DNA from: an uncultured Akkermansia sp.
Lineage (GTDB): Bacteria > Verrucomicrobiota > Verrucomicrobiia > Verrucomicrobiales > Akkermansiaceae
Length of the DNA stretch: 64,000 nucleotides
Assembly: GCA_905200945.1 (NCBI GenBank)
Contig: CAJKMG010000013.1
Location: forward strand, 16,062-80,061
Reading direction: 5' to 3'
Part shown: piece after piece, positions 35,908 through 44,598 of the stretch
Position numbering within the stretch: the first letter of the stretch is position 1
Layout: each line of letters starts with the position of its first letter
Program-made: the position numbers and the translations under genes
Notes under the pieces: model-generated
Seen by the model: the letters and a program-made list of their open reading frames with translations, nothing else
Databases searched by the model: none
What the model was told of the DNA's origin: nothing

Positions 35908-35939
35908 GCAGGCCGCCTCCGTTTCCGGGGCGGCCTGCC
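35908..35939 (-). terminator. GC-rich hairpin after the M42 peptidase gene
   Basis: A perfect 11-bp stem (ggcaggccgcc/ggcggcctgcc) with a 10-base loop, 30 bases past the stop. Only a short TGTTTCC follows on the minus strand, so termination may be partial. Confidence 0.5.
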
Positions 35940-35968
35940 GGGAGATGATGGATTAATGGCCAGATTTG

Positions 35969-37096
35969 TTATTTGGCCTTTTTCTTCTTGGCGGCGGCTT
36001 TGGTGGCTTTGGCAGGTTTTTCCGCCGGGCATTCGTTGACGGAGTTCCAGGACCAGTCCCATTTGTCCACGTTCATGGCACAGGCGGTCAGGAGCGCTAC
36101 GGAAGCGTCCAGATCGTCCTTGTGAGCCATTTCAATAACCTGGTGCACATTGCGGGTGGGTACGGAAATAGCCCCGGCAATGGAGCCGCCCGGAACGAAT
36201 TTCTGCATGGCGCCGGCGTCCGTGCCTCCCGCCGGCAGCATTTCCGTCTGCCATTTAATTTTGTGGGCGTCTGCCATGGCCTTCATGAACTTGACCATGC
36301 GGCGGTCCGCAATGACGGAACCGTCATACAGCTTGATGGCGGCGCCTGCGCCCAGGTGGGAAACCTGGGCGTGCGCCGGAGTTCCGGGAATGTCGCAGGC
36401 GATGGTGACGTCCAGGGCAATGGAGAAATCCGGCTGGATGTCCAGCGTGCCGGCCTGCGCGCCCCTCAGGCCCACTTCTTCCTGAACGGTAAAGGCGGCC
36501 ACGAAGTTGCAGGAAGGCTTTTTCTTGGAAGCTTTGATGGCGCGGAGGGCTTCAATCAGCACGTAGCACCCGGCGCGGTTGTCCAGGGATTTGACGTTCA
36601 CGCAATCCCCCATTTCCACCAAATCCCGTTCGCGGGTAACGGAGTCGCCCACGGAAACGTATTTTTCCACTTCCTCCTTGCTCATGCCCAGGTCAATGAA
36701 GAAATCGGTCACTTCCGGCAGCTTGGTGCGTTCCGCCGGGGACATGACGTGGATGGGTTTCACGCCCATGACGCCGATGAGGTCTTTTTTGCCGTGGACG
36801 ATGACGCGCTGGGCCGTCAGCGTCTTGGCGTCAAAGCCGCCCAGAGGCAGGAATTTGATAAACCCCTTGTCGTCGATGTGGCGGACCATGAACCCGATTT
36901 CATCCATGTGGGCGGCGGCCATCATGGTCTTTTCCGTGTTCTTGCCTTCCACGATGGCAATCACGCTGCCCATGTTGTCCACACGCACGGCGTCCACCAG
37001 CGGGGCCACTTCCTGAATGATGAAATCGCGGATTTTGTCTTCAAACCCCGGAGCGCCCGGAGTCACGCAAACCTGACGAAGCAGTTCCAAATTCAT
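35969..37096 (-). CDS. M42-family aminopeptidase with lysine-rich tail
   Basis: 375 residues. The M42 fold shows AAHMDEIGFMVRHID (metal-binding His-x-Asp), PLGGFDAK, the inserted PDZ-like domain with IGVMGVKPIHVM, SLDNRAGCYVL (metal Asp), the catalytic AFTVQEEVGLRGAQ (Glu-Glu) and TDAGAMQ. These are cobalt- or zinc-dependent dodecameric aminopeptidases that trim peptides in the cytoplasm. The last 16 residues are KPAKATKAAAKKKKAK, half of them lysine, which is not usual for the family. Monocistronic. Confidence 0.92.
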   Translation of the reverse strand: MNLELLRQVCVTPGAPGFEDKIRDFIIQEVAPLVDAVRVDNMGSVIAIVEGKNTEKTMMAAAHMDEIGFMVRHIDDKGFIKFLPLGGFDAKTLTAQRVIVHGKKDLIGVMGVKPIHVMSPAERTKLPEVTDFFIDLGMSKEEVEKYVSVGDSVTRERDLVEMGDCVNVKSLDNRAGCYVLIEALRAIKASKKKPSCNFVAAFTVQEEVGLRGAQAGTLDIQPDFSIALDVTIACDIPGTPAHAQVSHLGAGAAIKLYDGSVIADRRMVKFMKAMADAHKIKWQTEMLPAGGTDAGAMQKFVPGGSIAGAISVPTRNVHQVIEMAHKDDLDASVALLTACAMNVDKWDWSWNSVNECPAEKPAKATKAAAKKKKAK

Positions 37097-37186
37097 AATG
37101 CCGTCAATGTAATGGTTTTCATGAAGGTTGGCTAGCCCATAATGCGGCCTCCGGAAGGGGAGCCCGCAGGAACCCGTTTGCCGTGC

Positions 37187-38836
37187 TTAACGGCGTTCCC
37201 GGGTAATGACGGCCTCCGGTTGTGCGGGGGCTCCGTTGTCCGGCCTTTTGTAGTTGACGTTATGGGCGTCCAGAAAAGGAAGCTGGCGGTCGAGACGCTT
37301 GCGGAAGTCCTTCTCGTTTTTCTGATCCTTGGGGGTCCAGGCTACTTCCGCAAGCGCCAGGGCGCGGGGGAAGACGTGGTATTCCCACTTCGGCAGGTTA
37401 GGGATGTATTCCGCCCAGATGTTCGCCTGGCAGCCCAGCACCTGTTTTTCCCGTTCCCGGGGCGTTCCCTGCGGGACGGGGTCCAGCCCGTAAACGCGCT
37501 GCCAGGTCAGGTTGTCGTTATTGATGGTTTCATACTCCGGCGCTGAGGGTTTGCCGGGCCCCTGGTCATAGTCAAAGTACAAGTGGCTGTTGGGCGTCAT
37601 CACCACGTCGTTGCCCTGTTCCAGAGCGTGCCGCGCGCTGTTCGGCATCCAGCTGCGCCAGACCATCATGGTGGCGGTGGGGGAGAGGCCTCCTTCCTGG
37701 ATTTCATCCCAGCCGATGAGCCTTTTTCCGCGGCTGTTGATCATTTTTTCCACGCGGCGGATGAAGTAGCTCTGGAGTTCGTGCTCGTTGGCCAGGCCGT
37801 TGTCCCTCATGACCTGCTGCGCCGTGGGGGACTGCTTCCACTGGTCCTTGGGGGCTTCATCCCCGCCGATGTGGATATAGGGACTGTCCGGGAACAGGGC
37901 GCACACTTCGTCAATGACGTCTTCCAGAAAACGGAAGGTTTTTTCCGTGGGAGCGAAGGTGTAGGGATGCACGCCCCAGGTCTCCTGCACCTTGGGCGCA
38001 TAGCCCGGAATGTCCGTGTTGCCCAGTTCCGGATACGCGGCAATGGCGGCGGAGGCGTGGCCCGGCATTTCCACCTCCGGAATGACGGTAATGCCGCGGT
38101 TTTTGGCGTACCGCACCACTTCCCGGATTTCTTCCGGAGTGTAATGGCCGGAGTAGGGCGCGCCGTCCGCCTTGTTGCGGCTGCCGATGACGGGGGATTG
38201 CGCCCGGGCGCCTCCCACGGTTGTCAGCCTGGGGTACTTGGAGACCGGGAGCCTCCATCCCTGGTCGTCCGTCAGGTGCCAGTGCAGGGTGTTGAATTTG
38301 TACCTTTCCATCAAATCCAGAATCTTTTTGATGTCCCGCACGGGCATCATGTGGCGGCAGCTGTCCATCATCAGGCCGCGCCATGAGAAGCGGGGCCGGT
38401 CCTCCACGTCCAGCCTGGGCAGGGCCGGATCTCCATTCCTGTCGGCAGCGACGCTTTGCACAAGGGATTGAAGGGCATACAAAGAGCCATTCACGGAACC
38501 GGAAGCAATGGAGATGGAATCCGGCGTTACGGCAAGGCGGTAGCCTTCCCTGCCCAGGGACGCGTCTTCCGTAAAGATGATGTCCGCTTTGTTTTTAACC
38601 AGCACCGTATTGATTCCATTATCGCGGAAAATCCGTTCCGCCTGCCTGGAAAGCGGATTTTCTTCCGGGAGCCTGACGCCGTTTTTCAGGGAAAAGCCGC
38701 TTTCTCCGGTTTGGGCGCGCAGGGCGGCGGGCCGGGGAATCATATGGGGCGTTTCGAGAACCGGAGCGGACGGGGCGCCCCAGCAAACAGAAAACAGGCT
38801 GACAACCGTGGCAGGAAAAATACACTTGGAAATCAT
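37187..38836 (-). CDS. GH20 beta-N-acetylhexosaminidase
   Basis: 549 residues from the ATG at 38836, which begins the signal peptide MISKCIFPATVVSLFSVCWG; the long upstream frame is the antisense shadow of the divergent MFS gene. An alpha/beta GH20b domain (residues about 30-160) precedes the barrel. Motifs are WHLTDDQGWRL, the catalytic pair Asp326-Glu327 in HIGGDEAP, and a C-terminal VFPRALALAEVAW. It releases terminal GlcNAc/GalNAc by substrate-assisted catalysis, as in mucin O-glycans. Exported. It is divergent from the MFS transporter across 129 bases. Confidence 0.95.
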   Translation of the reverse strand: MISKCIFPATVVSLFSVCWGAPSAPVLETPHMIPRPAALRAQTGESGFSLKNGVRLPEENPLSRQAERIFRDNGINTVLVKNKADIIFTEDASLGREGYRLAVTPDSISIASGSVNGSLYALQSLVQSVAADRNGDPALPRLDVEDRPRFSWRGLMMDSCRHMMPVRDIKKILDLMERYKFNTLHWHLTDDQGWRLPVSKYPRLTTVGGARAQSPVIGSRNKADGAPYSGHYTPEEIREVVRYAKNRGITVIPEVEMPGHASAAIAAYPELGNTDIPGYAPKVQETWGVHPYTFAPTEKTFRFLEDVIDEVCALFPDSPYIHIGGDEAPKDQWKQSPTAQQVMRDNGLANEHELQSYFIRRVEKMINSRGKRLIGWDEIQEGGLSPTATMMVWRSWMPNSARHALEQGNDVVMTPNSHLYFDYDQGPGKPSAPEYETINNDNLTWQRVYGLDPVPQGTPREREKQVLGCQANIWAEYIPNLPKWEYHVFPRALALAEVAWTPKDQKNEKDFRKRLDRQLPFLDAHNVNYKRPDNGAPAQPEAVITRERR

Positions 38837-38965
38837 AGCGTACGTAAATACGCGGCATTTTCCGGAAAAATTCCGTTTCGGGGTTATTTTTGCAAATGCA
38901 GAGAAAACCGGCATATGAAAATAGCGGTTGTTCCGTCCGGGCGCCTGTGAGAGTATTCCCGCGCT

Positions 38966-40156
38966 ATGAATGAAGCCGCTTCCCCCCGCATCAGGAAGAC
39001 GATGGTATTTGTGCTGCTGGCGCTTTTTCTGGGCCAGTTCGGAAGCGGTGTGTATGATCTCATTTTCAGCAATTTCCTGCGTGATGCCCAGCATCTTGAC
39101 GTGGAGATGCGCGGACTGATTGAATTCCCCCGGGAATTGCCCGGCATCCTGTCTCTTTTTATGGTCAGCCTGCTTTTCATGTTTAATGAGGTCCGCATGG
39201 CCGGGGTGGCGTGCCTGCTGATGTTCGGCGGCATGTACGCGCTGGCTTTCTGCGACGCCGGAACCAGCCTGTGGACTTTGTCTGCGTGGATTTTGACGGT
39301 GAGCCTGGGTCAGCATATCCTGATGGGCATGATTGACACCATTGTCATCCATACGGCGAGGCCGGAAAACCGCAGCCTGCGGCTCGGCCAGATGAAGGCT
39401 CTGGGAACGGCGGCCGCGCTGCTGGGCGCGCTGTGCGTGTGGATCAAGTGGAAATTCAATCAATCTTTTGCCGTGGACTTTTTCGTCACGGGGGGCGTGT
39501 GCCTGCTGGCATCCCTGTTCCTGAGCCGGGTGAAGACGCCCGTCTTCCCGCAGCGGCGCGGATGGAGGCAATGTTTCGTCTTCAAGCGCAGATATGCCGT
39601 TTATTATGGATTGGAAATTCTGCACGGCATCCGCAAGCAGCTTTATCTGACCTTCGGTTTCTGGCTGATGGTCAGCACGCTGGGCCAGTCTCCCGGATAT
39701 ATCGGAAAAACCCTGCTCATGGCCGGCGTCATCGGGCTGGTCACTCAACCCCTGATCGGCTGGAGCATCAAGCGCTACGGGGAACGGAAGGTGACGATTT
39801 TCGACAGCGTGGCGCTGTCCCTCCTGTGCCTGGCATACGCCTTCGCTCCGGAACTGCTGCCCCTGCATTGGGCCGTGGGGGTAGTGACCGCCTGCTTTGT
39901 CCTGGACAACCTGCTGTTTGCCCTAGGCATGGCCCGGAGCACCTACGTGGCCCGCATCTGCGAGAAGCCGGAGGACATTACGCCAAGCATTTACACCGGG
40001 CTGGCCATCAATCATGTGGCTTCTATCGCTTACGGCGTGCTGGGCGGCGTGATCTGGATGAATACGGGCGGCCCGCAAGCGGTGTTCCTGATAGGCGGTG
40101 CGGCTACCGTCGGGGCCGGGCTGGTGGCGCGGCGCATGGACAGGCCGCAGCCTTGA
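38966..40156 (+). CDS. major facilitator superfamily transporter
   Basis: 396 residues with about twelve hydrophobic segments. Motifs are weak, but the first half shows FLGQFGSGVYDLIFSNFL and the second GLVTQPLIGWSIKRYGERK, a position where MFS loop motif A often lies. It begins MNEAASPRIRKTM. Substrate is unknown. The divergent location next to the hexosaminidase suggests a possible role in uptake of a released sugar, but this is only positional. Confidence 0.83.
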   Translation: MNEAASPRIRKTMVFVLLALFLGQFGSGVYDLIFSNFLRDAQHLDVEMRGLIEFPRELPGILSLFMVSLLFMFNEVRMAGVACLLMFGGMYALAFCDAGTSLWTLSAWILTVSLGQHILMGMIDTIVIHTARPENRSLRLGQMKALGTAAALLGALCVWIKWKFNQSFAVDFFVTGGVCLLASLFLSRVKTPVFPQRRGWRQCFVFKRRYAVYYGLEILHGIRKQLYLTFGFWLMVSTLGQSPGYIGKTLLMAGVIGLVTQPLIGWSIKRYGERKVTIFDSVALSLLCLAYAFAPELLPLHWAVGVVTACFVLDNLLFALGMARSTYVARICEKPEDITPSIYTGLAINHVASIAYGVLGGVIWMNTGGPQAVFLIGGAATVGAGLVARRMDRPQP

Positions 40157-40164
40157 CCGGGCGC

Positions 40165-41310
40165 CTAACGCACGGGTTTGTCCGCACCTTTTTTAAGGGC
40201 GTTCATAATCTTGTTGAAGATATCCGTATTTTCATAAATGCCGGTGAAGTCGCCGCTTCCCGCGCCGAAGGCATACACCGGAACAGCCACGCCGTCATGA
40301 CTGCCGGAACCGAACCGGCCCGTTATTTCCCCCTGTTCCCGGCTGCCGCCCGTGAGAGCGAACGCGCCCGTATTATGGTCCGCCGTGATGACGACCAGGG
40401 TGCCGGGGTGTTTGGAGGCCCAGTCAAGCACGGCTCCCGCAGTCCGATCAAAATCAAGGAGCTCTTCCATCATTTCTCCCAAATTATTGCGGTGGGCGGC
40501 CTTGTCAATGTTGGACCCTTCAATCATCAGGAAAAATCCGTTGGGATTCCGGGAAAGGGTATCCAGGGCTTTCACTGCGGCCTGGCGGAAAACGTCGCCC
40601 CGTTTGGAGGGAGGGGGAAGATTACCCGGAGCGGCGACAACCAGCGTTTTTCCGGAAGGCAAGGCTCCGGCTTTTTCCCAGGAGCGGGCGACACGGTAGC
40701 CCTGCGCCTGCATTTCCTGGAAAATATCCCTGCCGTCCGGCCTCTGCGTGAAGTATTTGCCGCCGCCGCCAAAGATGAAATCGGCGCGGGAACGGGGGTA
40801 ATCCCCGATGATGCCGTAAGCATCCGACCTTTTTTCATTATTGGCGCAGAAAGATGCCGGGGTGGCGTCATTCAGCTCGCAGGTAGCGATGACGCCGGTG
40901 GATTTGCCCATGTCCGCAGCCTTGTCCACCAGGGAATCCAGCTTGTTGCCCCTGGGGCATACGGCGACCCGATGGTAAAGCGTCTTGGTTCCTGTCGCCA
41001 TGGCGGTGCCCGCAGCGGCGGAGTCCGTGACCAGCTTGTCCGCGCACCATGTTTTGGAAATGCCCGTAACAGGACAGTTTTCAATAAACAGGCGGCCTCT
41101 GTTGGCCGCCCATGCCGCAGAAAGGTGATGAATGCCCATTCCGTCCCCAATCATCAGAATCACGTTGGTGACGGGAAGGCTGCGGTCAGGTTCCGGGATT
41201 TCCGTCACCGGATAGGGGCGTTCCAGAATGAAGCGCTGGTTTTCCGCCGCCGGAAGCAGGGACGGGGCAAGAAAGAGGGCAAAGGCTAAAAGGCGCAGCG
41301 GAGAAGTCAT
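40165..41310 (-). CDS. exported alkaline phosphatase
   Basis: 381 residues from the ATG at 41310 (MTSPLRLLAFALFLAPSLLP signal peptide); the 41382 start adds a non-signal leader. Metal-binding Asp56 is in LMIGDGMG and the nucleophile Ser97 is in VTDSAAAGTAMATG. Later motifs are GLNPNGFFLMIEGSNIDKAAH-like (about residues 245-265), VVITADHNTGAF and GSGSHDGVAVPVYAFG. It is a PhoA-type phosphomonoesterase acting outside the inner membrane. It lies 8 bases from the convergent MFS stop. Confidence 0.94.
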   Translation of the reverse strand: MTSPLRLLAFALFLAPSLLPAAENQRFILERPYPVTEIPEPDRSLPVTNVILMIGDGMGIHHLSAAWAANRGRLFIENCPVTGISKTWCADKLVTDSAAAGTAMATGTKTLYHRVAVCPRGNKLDSLVDKAADMGKSTGVIATCELNDATPASFCANNEKRSDAYGIIGDYPRSRADFIFGGGGKYFTQRPDGRDIFQEMQAQGYRVARSWEKAGALPSGKTLVVAAPGNLPPPSKRGDVFRQAAVKALDTLSRNPNGFFLMIEGSNIDKAAHRNNLGEMMEELLDFDRTAGAVLDWASKHPGTLVVITADHNTGAFALTGGSREQGEITGRFGSGSHDGVAVPVYAFGAGSGDFTGIYENTDIFNKIMNALKKGADKPVR

Positions 41311-41349
41311 GCAATCACTTTCCCGTTTGCGGCGGAACAAGTAAAGAGG

Positions 41350-41383
41350 AAAAAACATGCCGGTCCCGCATGGAACCGGCATG
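41350..41383 (-). terminator. rho-independent terminator of mscL
   Basis: 9-bp stem (catgccggt/accggcatg, 41356-41364 with 41375-41383) followed on the minus strand by six T residues, 17 bases after the mscL stop. Confidence 0.88.
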
Positions 41384-41399
41384 AACCGTTCAAACGGGC

Positions 41400-41813
41400 T
41401 TATTTGGCATCCGCCTGTTTTTGCAGGATGTCGCGGATTTGTTCCAGAAGGACGACGTCATCCGGCTTGGGAGCGGGGGCGGACGGCGTTTCTTCGCTCT
41501 TGCGCCTCAGGGCGCTGATCAGCTTGATGGCTACAAAGACGGAGAAAGCGATGATGAGGAAGTCAATGGTCGCCTGAAGCAATTCGCCGTATTTTAATTC
41601 CACATCGCCCAGTTTCAATACCAGGTACGCCAGGTTGACCCCGGAAGTAAGGTAACCGATGATGGGCGTGATGATGCTGGAGACGAAGACGGAGACGATT
41701 TTATTGAATGCGCCGCCGATGACGACCGCCACCGCCAGGTCAATAACGTTCCCTTTAAGGGCGAATGCCTTGAATTCTTCCAGAAAGCCTTTGAGGTTGA
41801 AAAAATGAGCCAT
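41400..41813 (-). CDS. mscL: large-conductance mechanosensitive channel MscL
   Basis: 137 residues, usual length. N-terminal amphipathic helix (FLEEFKAFALKGN), pore helix TM1 (VIDLAVAVVIGGAFNKIV), periplasmic loop, TM2 (TIDFLIIAFSVFVAIKLI) and a C-terminal cytoplasmic helix ending EQIRDILQKQ. The homopentamer opens under membrane tension to release solutes on osmotic downshock. Monocistronic with its own terminator. Confidence 0.97.
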   Translation of the reverse strand: MAHFFNLKGFLEEFKAFALKGNVIDLAVAVVIGGAFNKIVSVFVSSIITPIIGYLTSGVNLAYLVLKLGDVELKYGELLQATIDFLIIAFSVFVAIKLISALRRKSEETPSAPAPKPDDVVLLEQIRDILQKQADAK

Positions 41814-42001
41814 AGAGGATTATTGCTGGTTGCGGTGGTTATTCTGACTTTAAAATGATAAAAGAAAAGAAAAATGAATGGCCTCCGGACAAAGATATGA
41901 CTGTTTCCCGGGGTAAAATGCAGGAATCATGACGTGGCTCCCAAAAAAATCATTTACAGACGGGGCCAGAAGCGCAAACTACGCCCATATTACCTTAACT
42001 T

Positions 42002-43258
42002 ATGAACACAGAAGAAAAGCTCAACCAGTACGTACTTCATTCCTATGGCCGTTATCCCATGGCTGCCGTCCGCGGGGAAGGCTCCCGACTGTGGGACAGC
42101 ACGGGAAAGTGCTATCTGGACTTCTGTGCCGGCATTGCGACCTGCGTGCTCGGGCACTGCCATCCTGCGGTGACGCAGGCCCTGCAGAAGCAGGCTGCCA
42201 CTCTGGTACACTGCTCCAACCTGTACCAGATCCCCCAGCAGGCGGATCTGGCGGAATTCATTGTGACCAAATGCGTGGAGCGGCCGGGAAAAATCTTTTT
42301 CTCCAACAGCGGCGCGGAATCCAATGACGGTTTAATCAAAGTGGCGCGCCGTTACGGGCACCGTAAGCCCCAGCCGGACGGCAAGCCCCGTTATGAGGTG
42401 CTCACGTTCAACAAATCCTTCCACGGGAGGACGCTGGGCAGCATGTCCGCCACGGGGCAGGATAAAATCAAAATCGGCTTTGACCCCATGCTGCCGGGAT
42501 TCCGCCATTTGCCTTTCAACGATCTGGAAACGGCCCGCGAAGCTATCAGGCCGGAAACGGTAGCCTTCATGCTGGAAACCGTCCAGGGAGAAGGAGGGGT
42601 CAACTGCGCGACCCCGGAATTTCTGCGCGGCCTGGCGCAGTTGTGCAGGGAGCATGATCTTCTGCTGTTGATGGATGAAGTGCAGTGCGGCTTTGGCCGC
42701 TGCGGCGACATCATGGGATGGCGCGCCGTGGCTCCGGACGTGGAGCCGGACGGCGTTTCCTGGGCCAAGGCTCTCGGCGGCGGTTTCCCCATCGGCGGCT
42801 TCTGGATTTCCGACCGCGCCATTGACGACCAGGGTACGGAGCTTGCCTCCATCATGGACCCCGGTTCCCATGGCTCCACGTATGGAGGCAATCCGCTCGG
42901 CACGGCGGTAGGCCTGGCCGTGCTGCGGGAAGTTGTTTCCCAGGGGCTTCCGGAGAGGGCGCGGCGCCTGGGCGCGGCAATTCGCAAGGAAATAGAATCC
43001 TGGAACCTGCCTGTTGTCCAGGGCGTGCGTGGCCTGGGCCTGCTGCTGGGCATTGGCCTGAACCCGGAAATGGTGGCCGCGCCGGAAGGCAGGACGATCT
43101 CCTCCGTAGTGGTGGAGGCCCTGCGGCAGGAAGGGCTGCTTTCCGTTCCCGCCGGGCCGGAAACCGTCCGTCTGCTGCCGCCGCTGAACGTAAGTGAAGA
43201 GGAAATCCAGCAGGCTCTGGCCATCATCAGGCGCGTGCTTAAAACGTACGCCAAATAG
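42002..43258 (+). CDS. argD: acetylornithine aminotransferase ArgD
   Basis: 418 residues. A class III aminotransferase: CAGIATCVLGHCHP at the start, SNSGAESND for the phosphate of PLP, FHGRTLGSMSATG, LLLMDEVQCGFGR, PLP-binding Lys256 in SWAKALGGGFPIGG, and GSTYGGNPLG. It converts N-acetylglutamate semialdehyde to N-acetylornithine in arginine synthesis. ArgD is the closest match; a succinylornithine or GABA-type transaminase is less likely. A small double-ACT gene follows after 27 bases. Confidence 0.9.
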   Translation: MNTEEKLNQYVLHSYGRYPMAAVRGEGSRLWDSTGKCYLDFCAGIATCVLGHCHPAVTQALQKQAATLVHCSNLYQIPQQADLAEFIVTKCVERPGKIFFSNSGAESNDGLIKVARRYGHRKPQPDGKPRYEVLTFNKSFHGRTLGSMSATGQDKIKIGFDPMLPGFRHLPFNDLETAREAIRPETVAFMLETVQGEGGVNCATPEFLRGLAQLCREHDLLLLMDEVQCGFGRCGDIMGWRAVAPDVEPDGVSWAKALGGGFPIGGFWISDRAIDDQGTELASIMDPGSHGSTYGGNPLGTAVGLAVLREVVSQGLPERARRLGAAIRKEIESWNLPVVQGVRGLGLLLGIGLNPEMVAAPEGRTISSVVVEALRQEGLLSVPAGPETVRLLPPLNVSEEEIQQALAIIRRVLKTYAK

Positions 43259-43285
43259 AATGCCGCCCTTATTTGCTTTATTGTT

Positions 43286-43744
43286 ATGAAGGAAGAAGCC
43301 ATTAAAGCCCCCGGCAGTACGATAAAGCAATATTCCATCATGCTCCAGAACCGGGTGGGGGCCCTGACTGCCCTCCTCGGTCTGCTGGACATGCACGGCA
43401 TCTTCTGCCTGGGATTCAGCATGCAGGACTGCCATGAGGCGACCATTGCGCGCCTGATTGTCAGCGATCCGGAACGGACGTCGGAAATTTTTCTGGAAAA
43501 AGGTATTTGCTATACGGAGTCCGGGGTGCTGGTGGCGGTGCTCCGCCATGGTCCTGCAGACCTCAAAAAATGCCTGGATGCGCTGTATGCCGCGGAAATG
43601 AACGTCAACTTTCTCTACCCCCTGCTGCCTTGCGCAGGGCGTGGGGCTCTGGTGGCTCTTCACGTGGAGGATCTCAATTTTGGGCGAACCGTGCTGAATT
43701 CCAGCGGCATCAAAGTCCTGTTCCAGCAGGACCTCAGCCGGTAG
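43286..43744 (+). CDS. double ACT-domain protein
   Basis: 152 residues with two tandem ACT-like units. The first begins KQYSIMLQNRVGALTALLGLL and contains GFSMQDCHEATIARLIVSD; the second begins GVLVAVLRHGPADLKKCLDAL and ends FGRTVLNSSGIKVLFQQD. ACT pairs bind amino acids and regulate other proteins; there is no enzyme domain. It lies 27 bases after argD and may sense an amino acid, but its partner is unknown. Confidence 0.75.
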   Translation: MKEEAIKAPGSTIKQYSIMLQNRVGALTALLGLLDMHGIFCLGFSMQDCHEATIARLIVSDPERTSEIFLEKGICYTESGVLVAVLRHGPADLKKCLDALYAAEMNVNFLYPLLPCAGRGALVALHVEDLNFGRTVLNSSGIKVLFQQDLSR

Positions 43745-43868
43745 GAATGGCTGTTTTCCCTTTCTTCCCTGCTTCCCTGTTCAGGAGCGTTTTCTCCAAG
43801 CGCCTCAAGGGGTTGTCCGGTTTTTTTCGCCTTGACGGGAGGGGAAAACATGGTATGGTACGGGCCGC

Positions 43869-44435
43869 ATGGCAAAAGTACCTGTAATCAATCTTCGCAA
43901 GGGACACGCGGTCAATTACAACAATGACGTTTGCGTTGTAGTCAGCATGGAGCATAAGTGCCCTCCCCGCATGGCTTCCTATGTGCAAATGAGCATCCGC
44001 AGCATTTCCACTAAAAAGGTATATAACCTTCGCCTGACTTCCAATGAATCCCTGGAAGGCGTCAACCTCGCCCGTGAGGAATATGAGTTCAGCTACATTG
44101 ACGGCATGGGTTATCATTTCATGAATCCGGATACATACGAAGACATCACCGTGTCTCCGGAAATCGTGGAACCCGTCAAGGATTATCTGATGGAAGGCAA
44201 TATCTATATCCTGCTTTTCACGGATGAAACGGTCGTTTCCGTAGAACTCCCCGCCGCCATCACCATGGAAGTGGCGGAAGCTCCGGAAGGCGTCAAGGGT
44301 GACAGCGCGAACAATGTTTACAAATCCGCCACGATGACTACCGGACTGGTGGTGCAGGTTCCCCTTTTCATCAAGCCCGGTGAGAAGATTTCCGTAAAGA
44401 CGGAAGACGGCTCCTATCTGGGCCGCGTGAACTGA
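43869..44435 (+). CDS. efp: elongation factor P
   Basis: 188 residues with the three EF-P beta domains. The KOW-like N-terminal domain carries the loop HKCPPRMASY with Arg34 at the tip where E. coli has the modified Lys34 (KPGKGQAF). The second OB domain is YEFSYIDGMGYHFM and the third is VVQVPLFIKPGEKISVKTEDGSYLGRV. EF-P frees ribosomes stalled on proline stretches; its tip residue is usually modified. An Arg tip recalls the rhamnosylated Pseudomonas type, but the two prolines just before it are unusual. A strong terminator follows. Confidence 0.95.
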   Translation: MAKVPVINLRKGHAVNYNNDVCVVVSMEHKCPPRMASYVQMSIRSISTKKVYNLRLTSNESLEGVNLAREEYEFSYIDGMGYHFMNPDTYEDITVSPEIVEPVKDYLMEGNIYILLFTDETVVSVELPAAITMEVAEAPEGVKGDSANNVYKSATMTTGLVVQVPLFIKPGEKISVKTEDGSYLGRVN

Positions 44436-44460
44436 TCCGTCCCCTCTTTCCGTTATTTGA

Positions 44461-44495
44461 AAAACCCCGTCCGGTGTGTCCGGATGGGGCTTTTT
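44461..44495 (+). terminator. rho-independent terminator of efp
   Basis: 10-bp stem with one G-T pair (44465-44474 with 44480-44489), a tgtgt loop, and five T residues after one C. Confidence 0.93.
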
Positions 44496-44598
44496 CATGC
44501 CGGAATCCCGCAGGAAAAGACCAGCGGACGGGCCGGAGTGAAGGCTTTACTTTCAGAAACGCTTTCAGTAAGCCATTTTCATCAGATTATTTTGCGCC

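Noticed and set aside
37187..39868. 893-codon frame for the hexosaminidase
   Set aside because: The first 344 codons are antisense to the MFS gene. The signal peptide begins at 38836.
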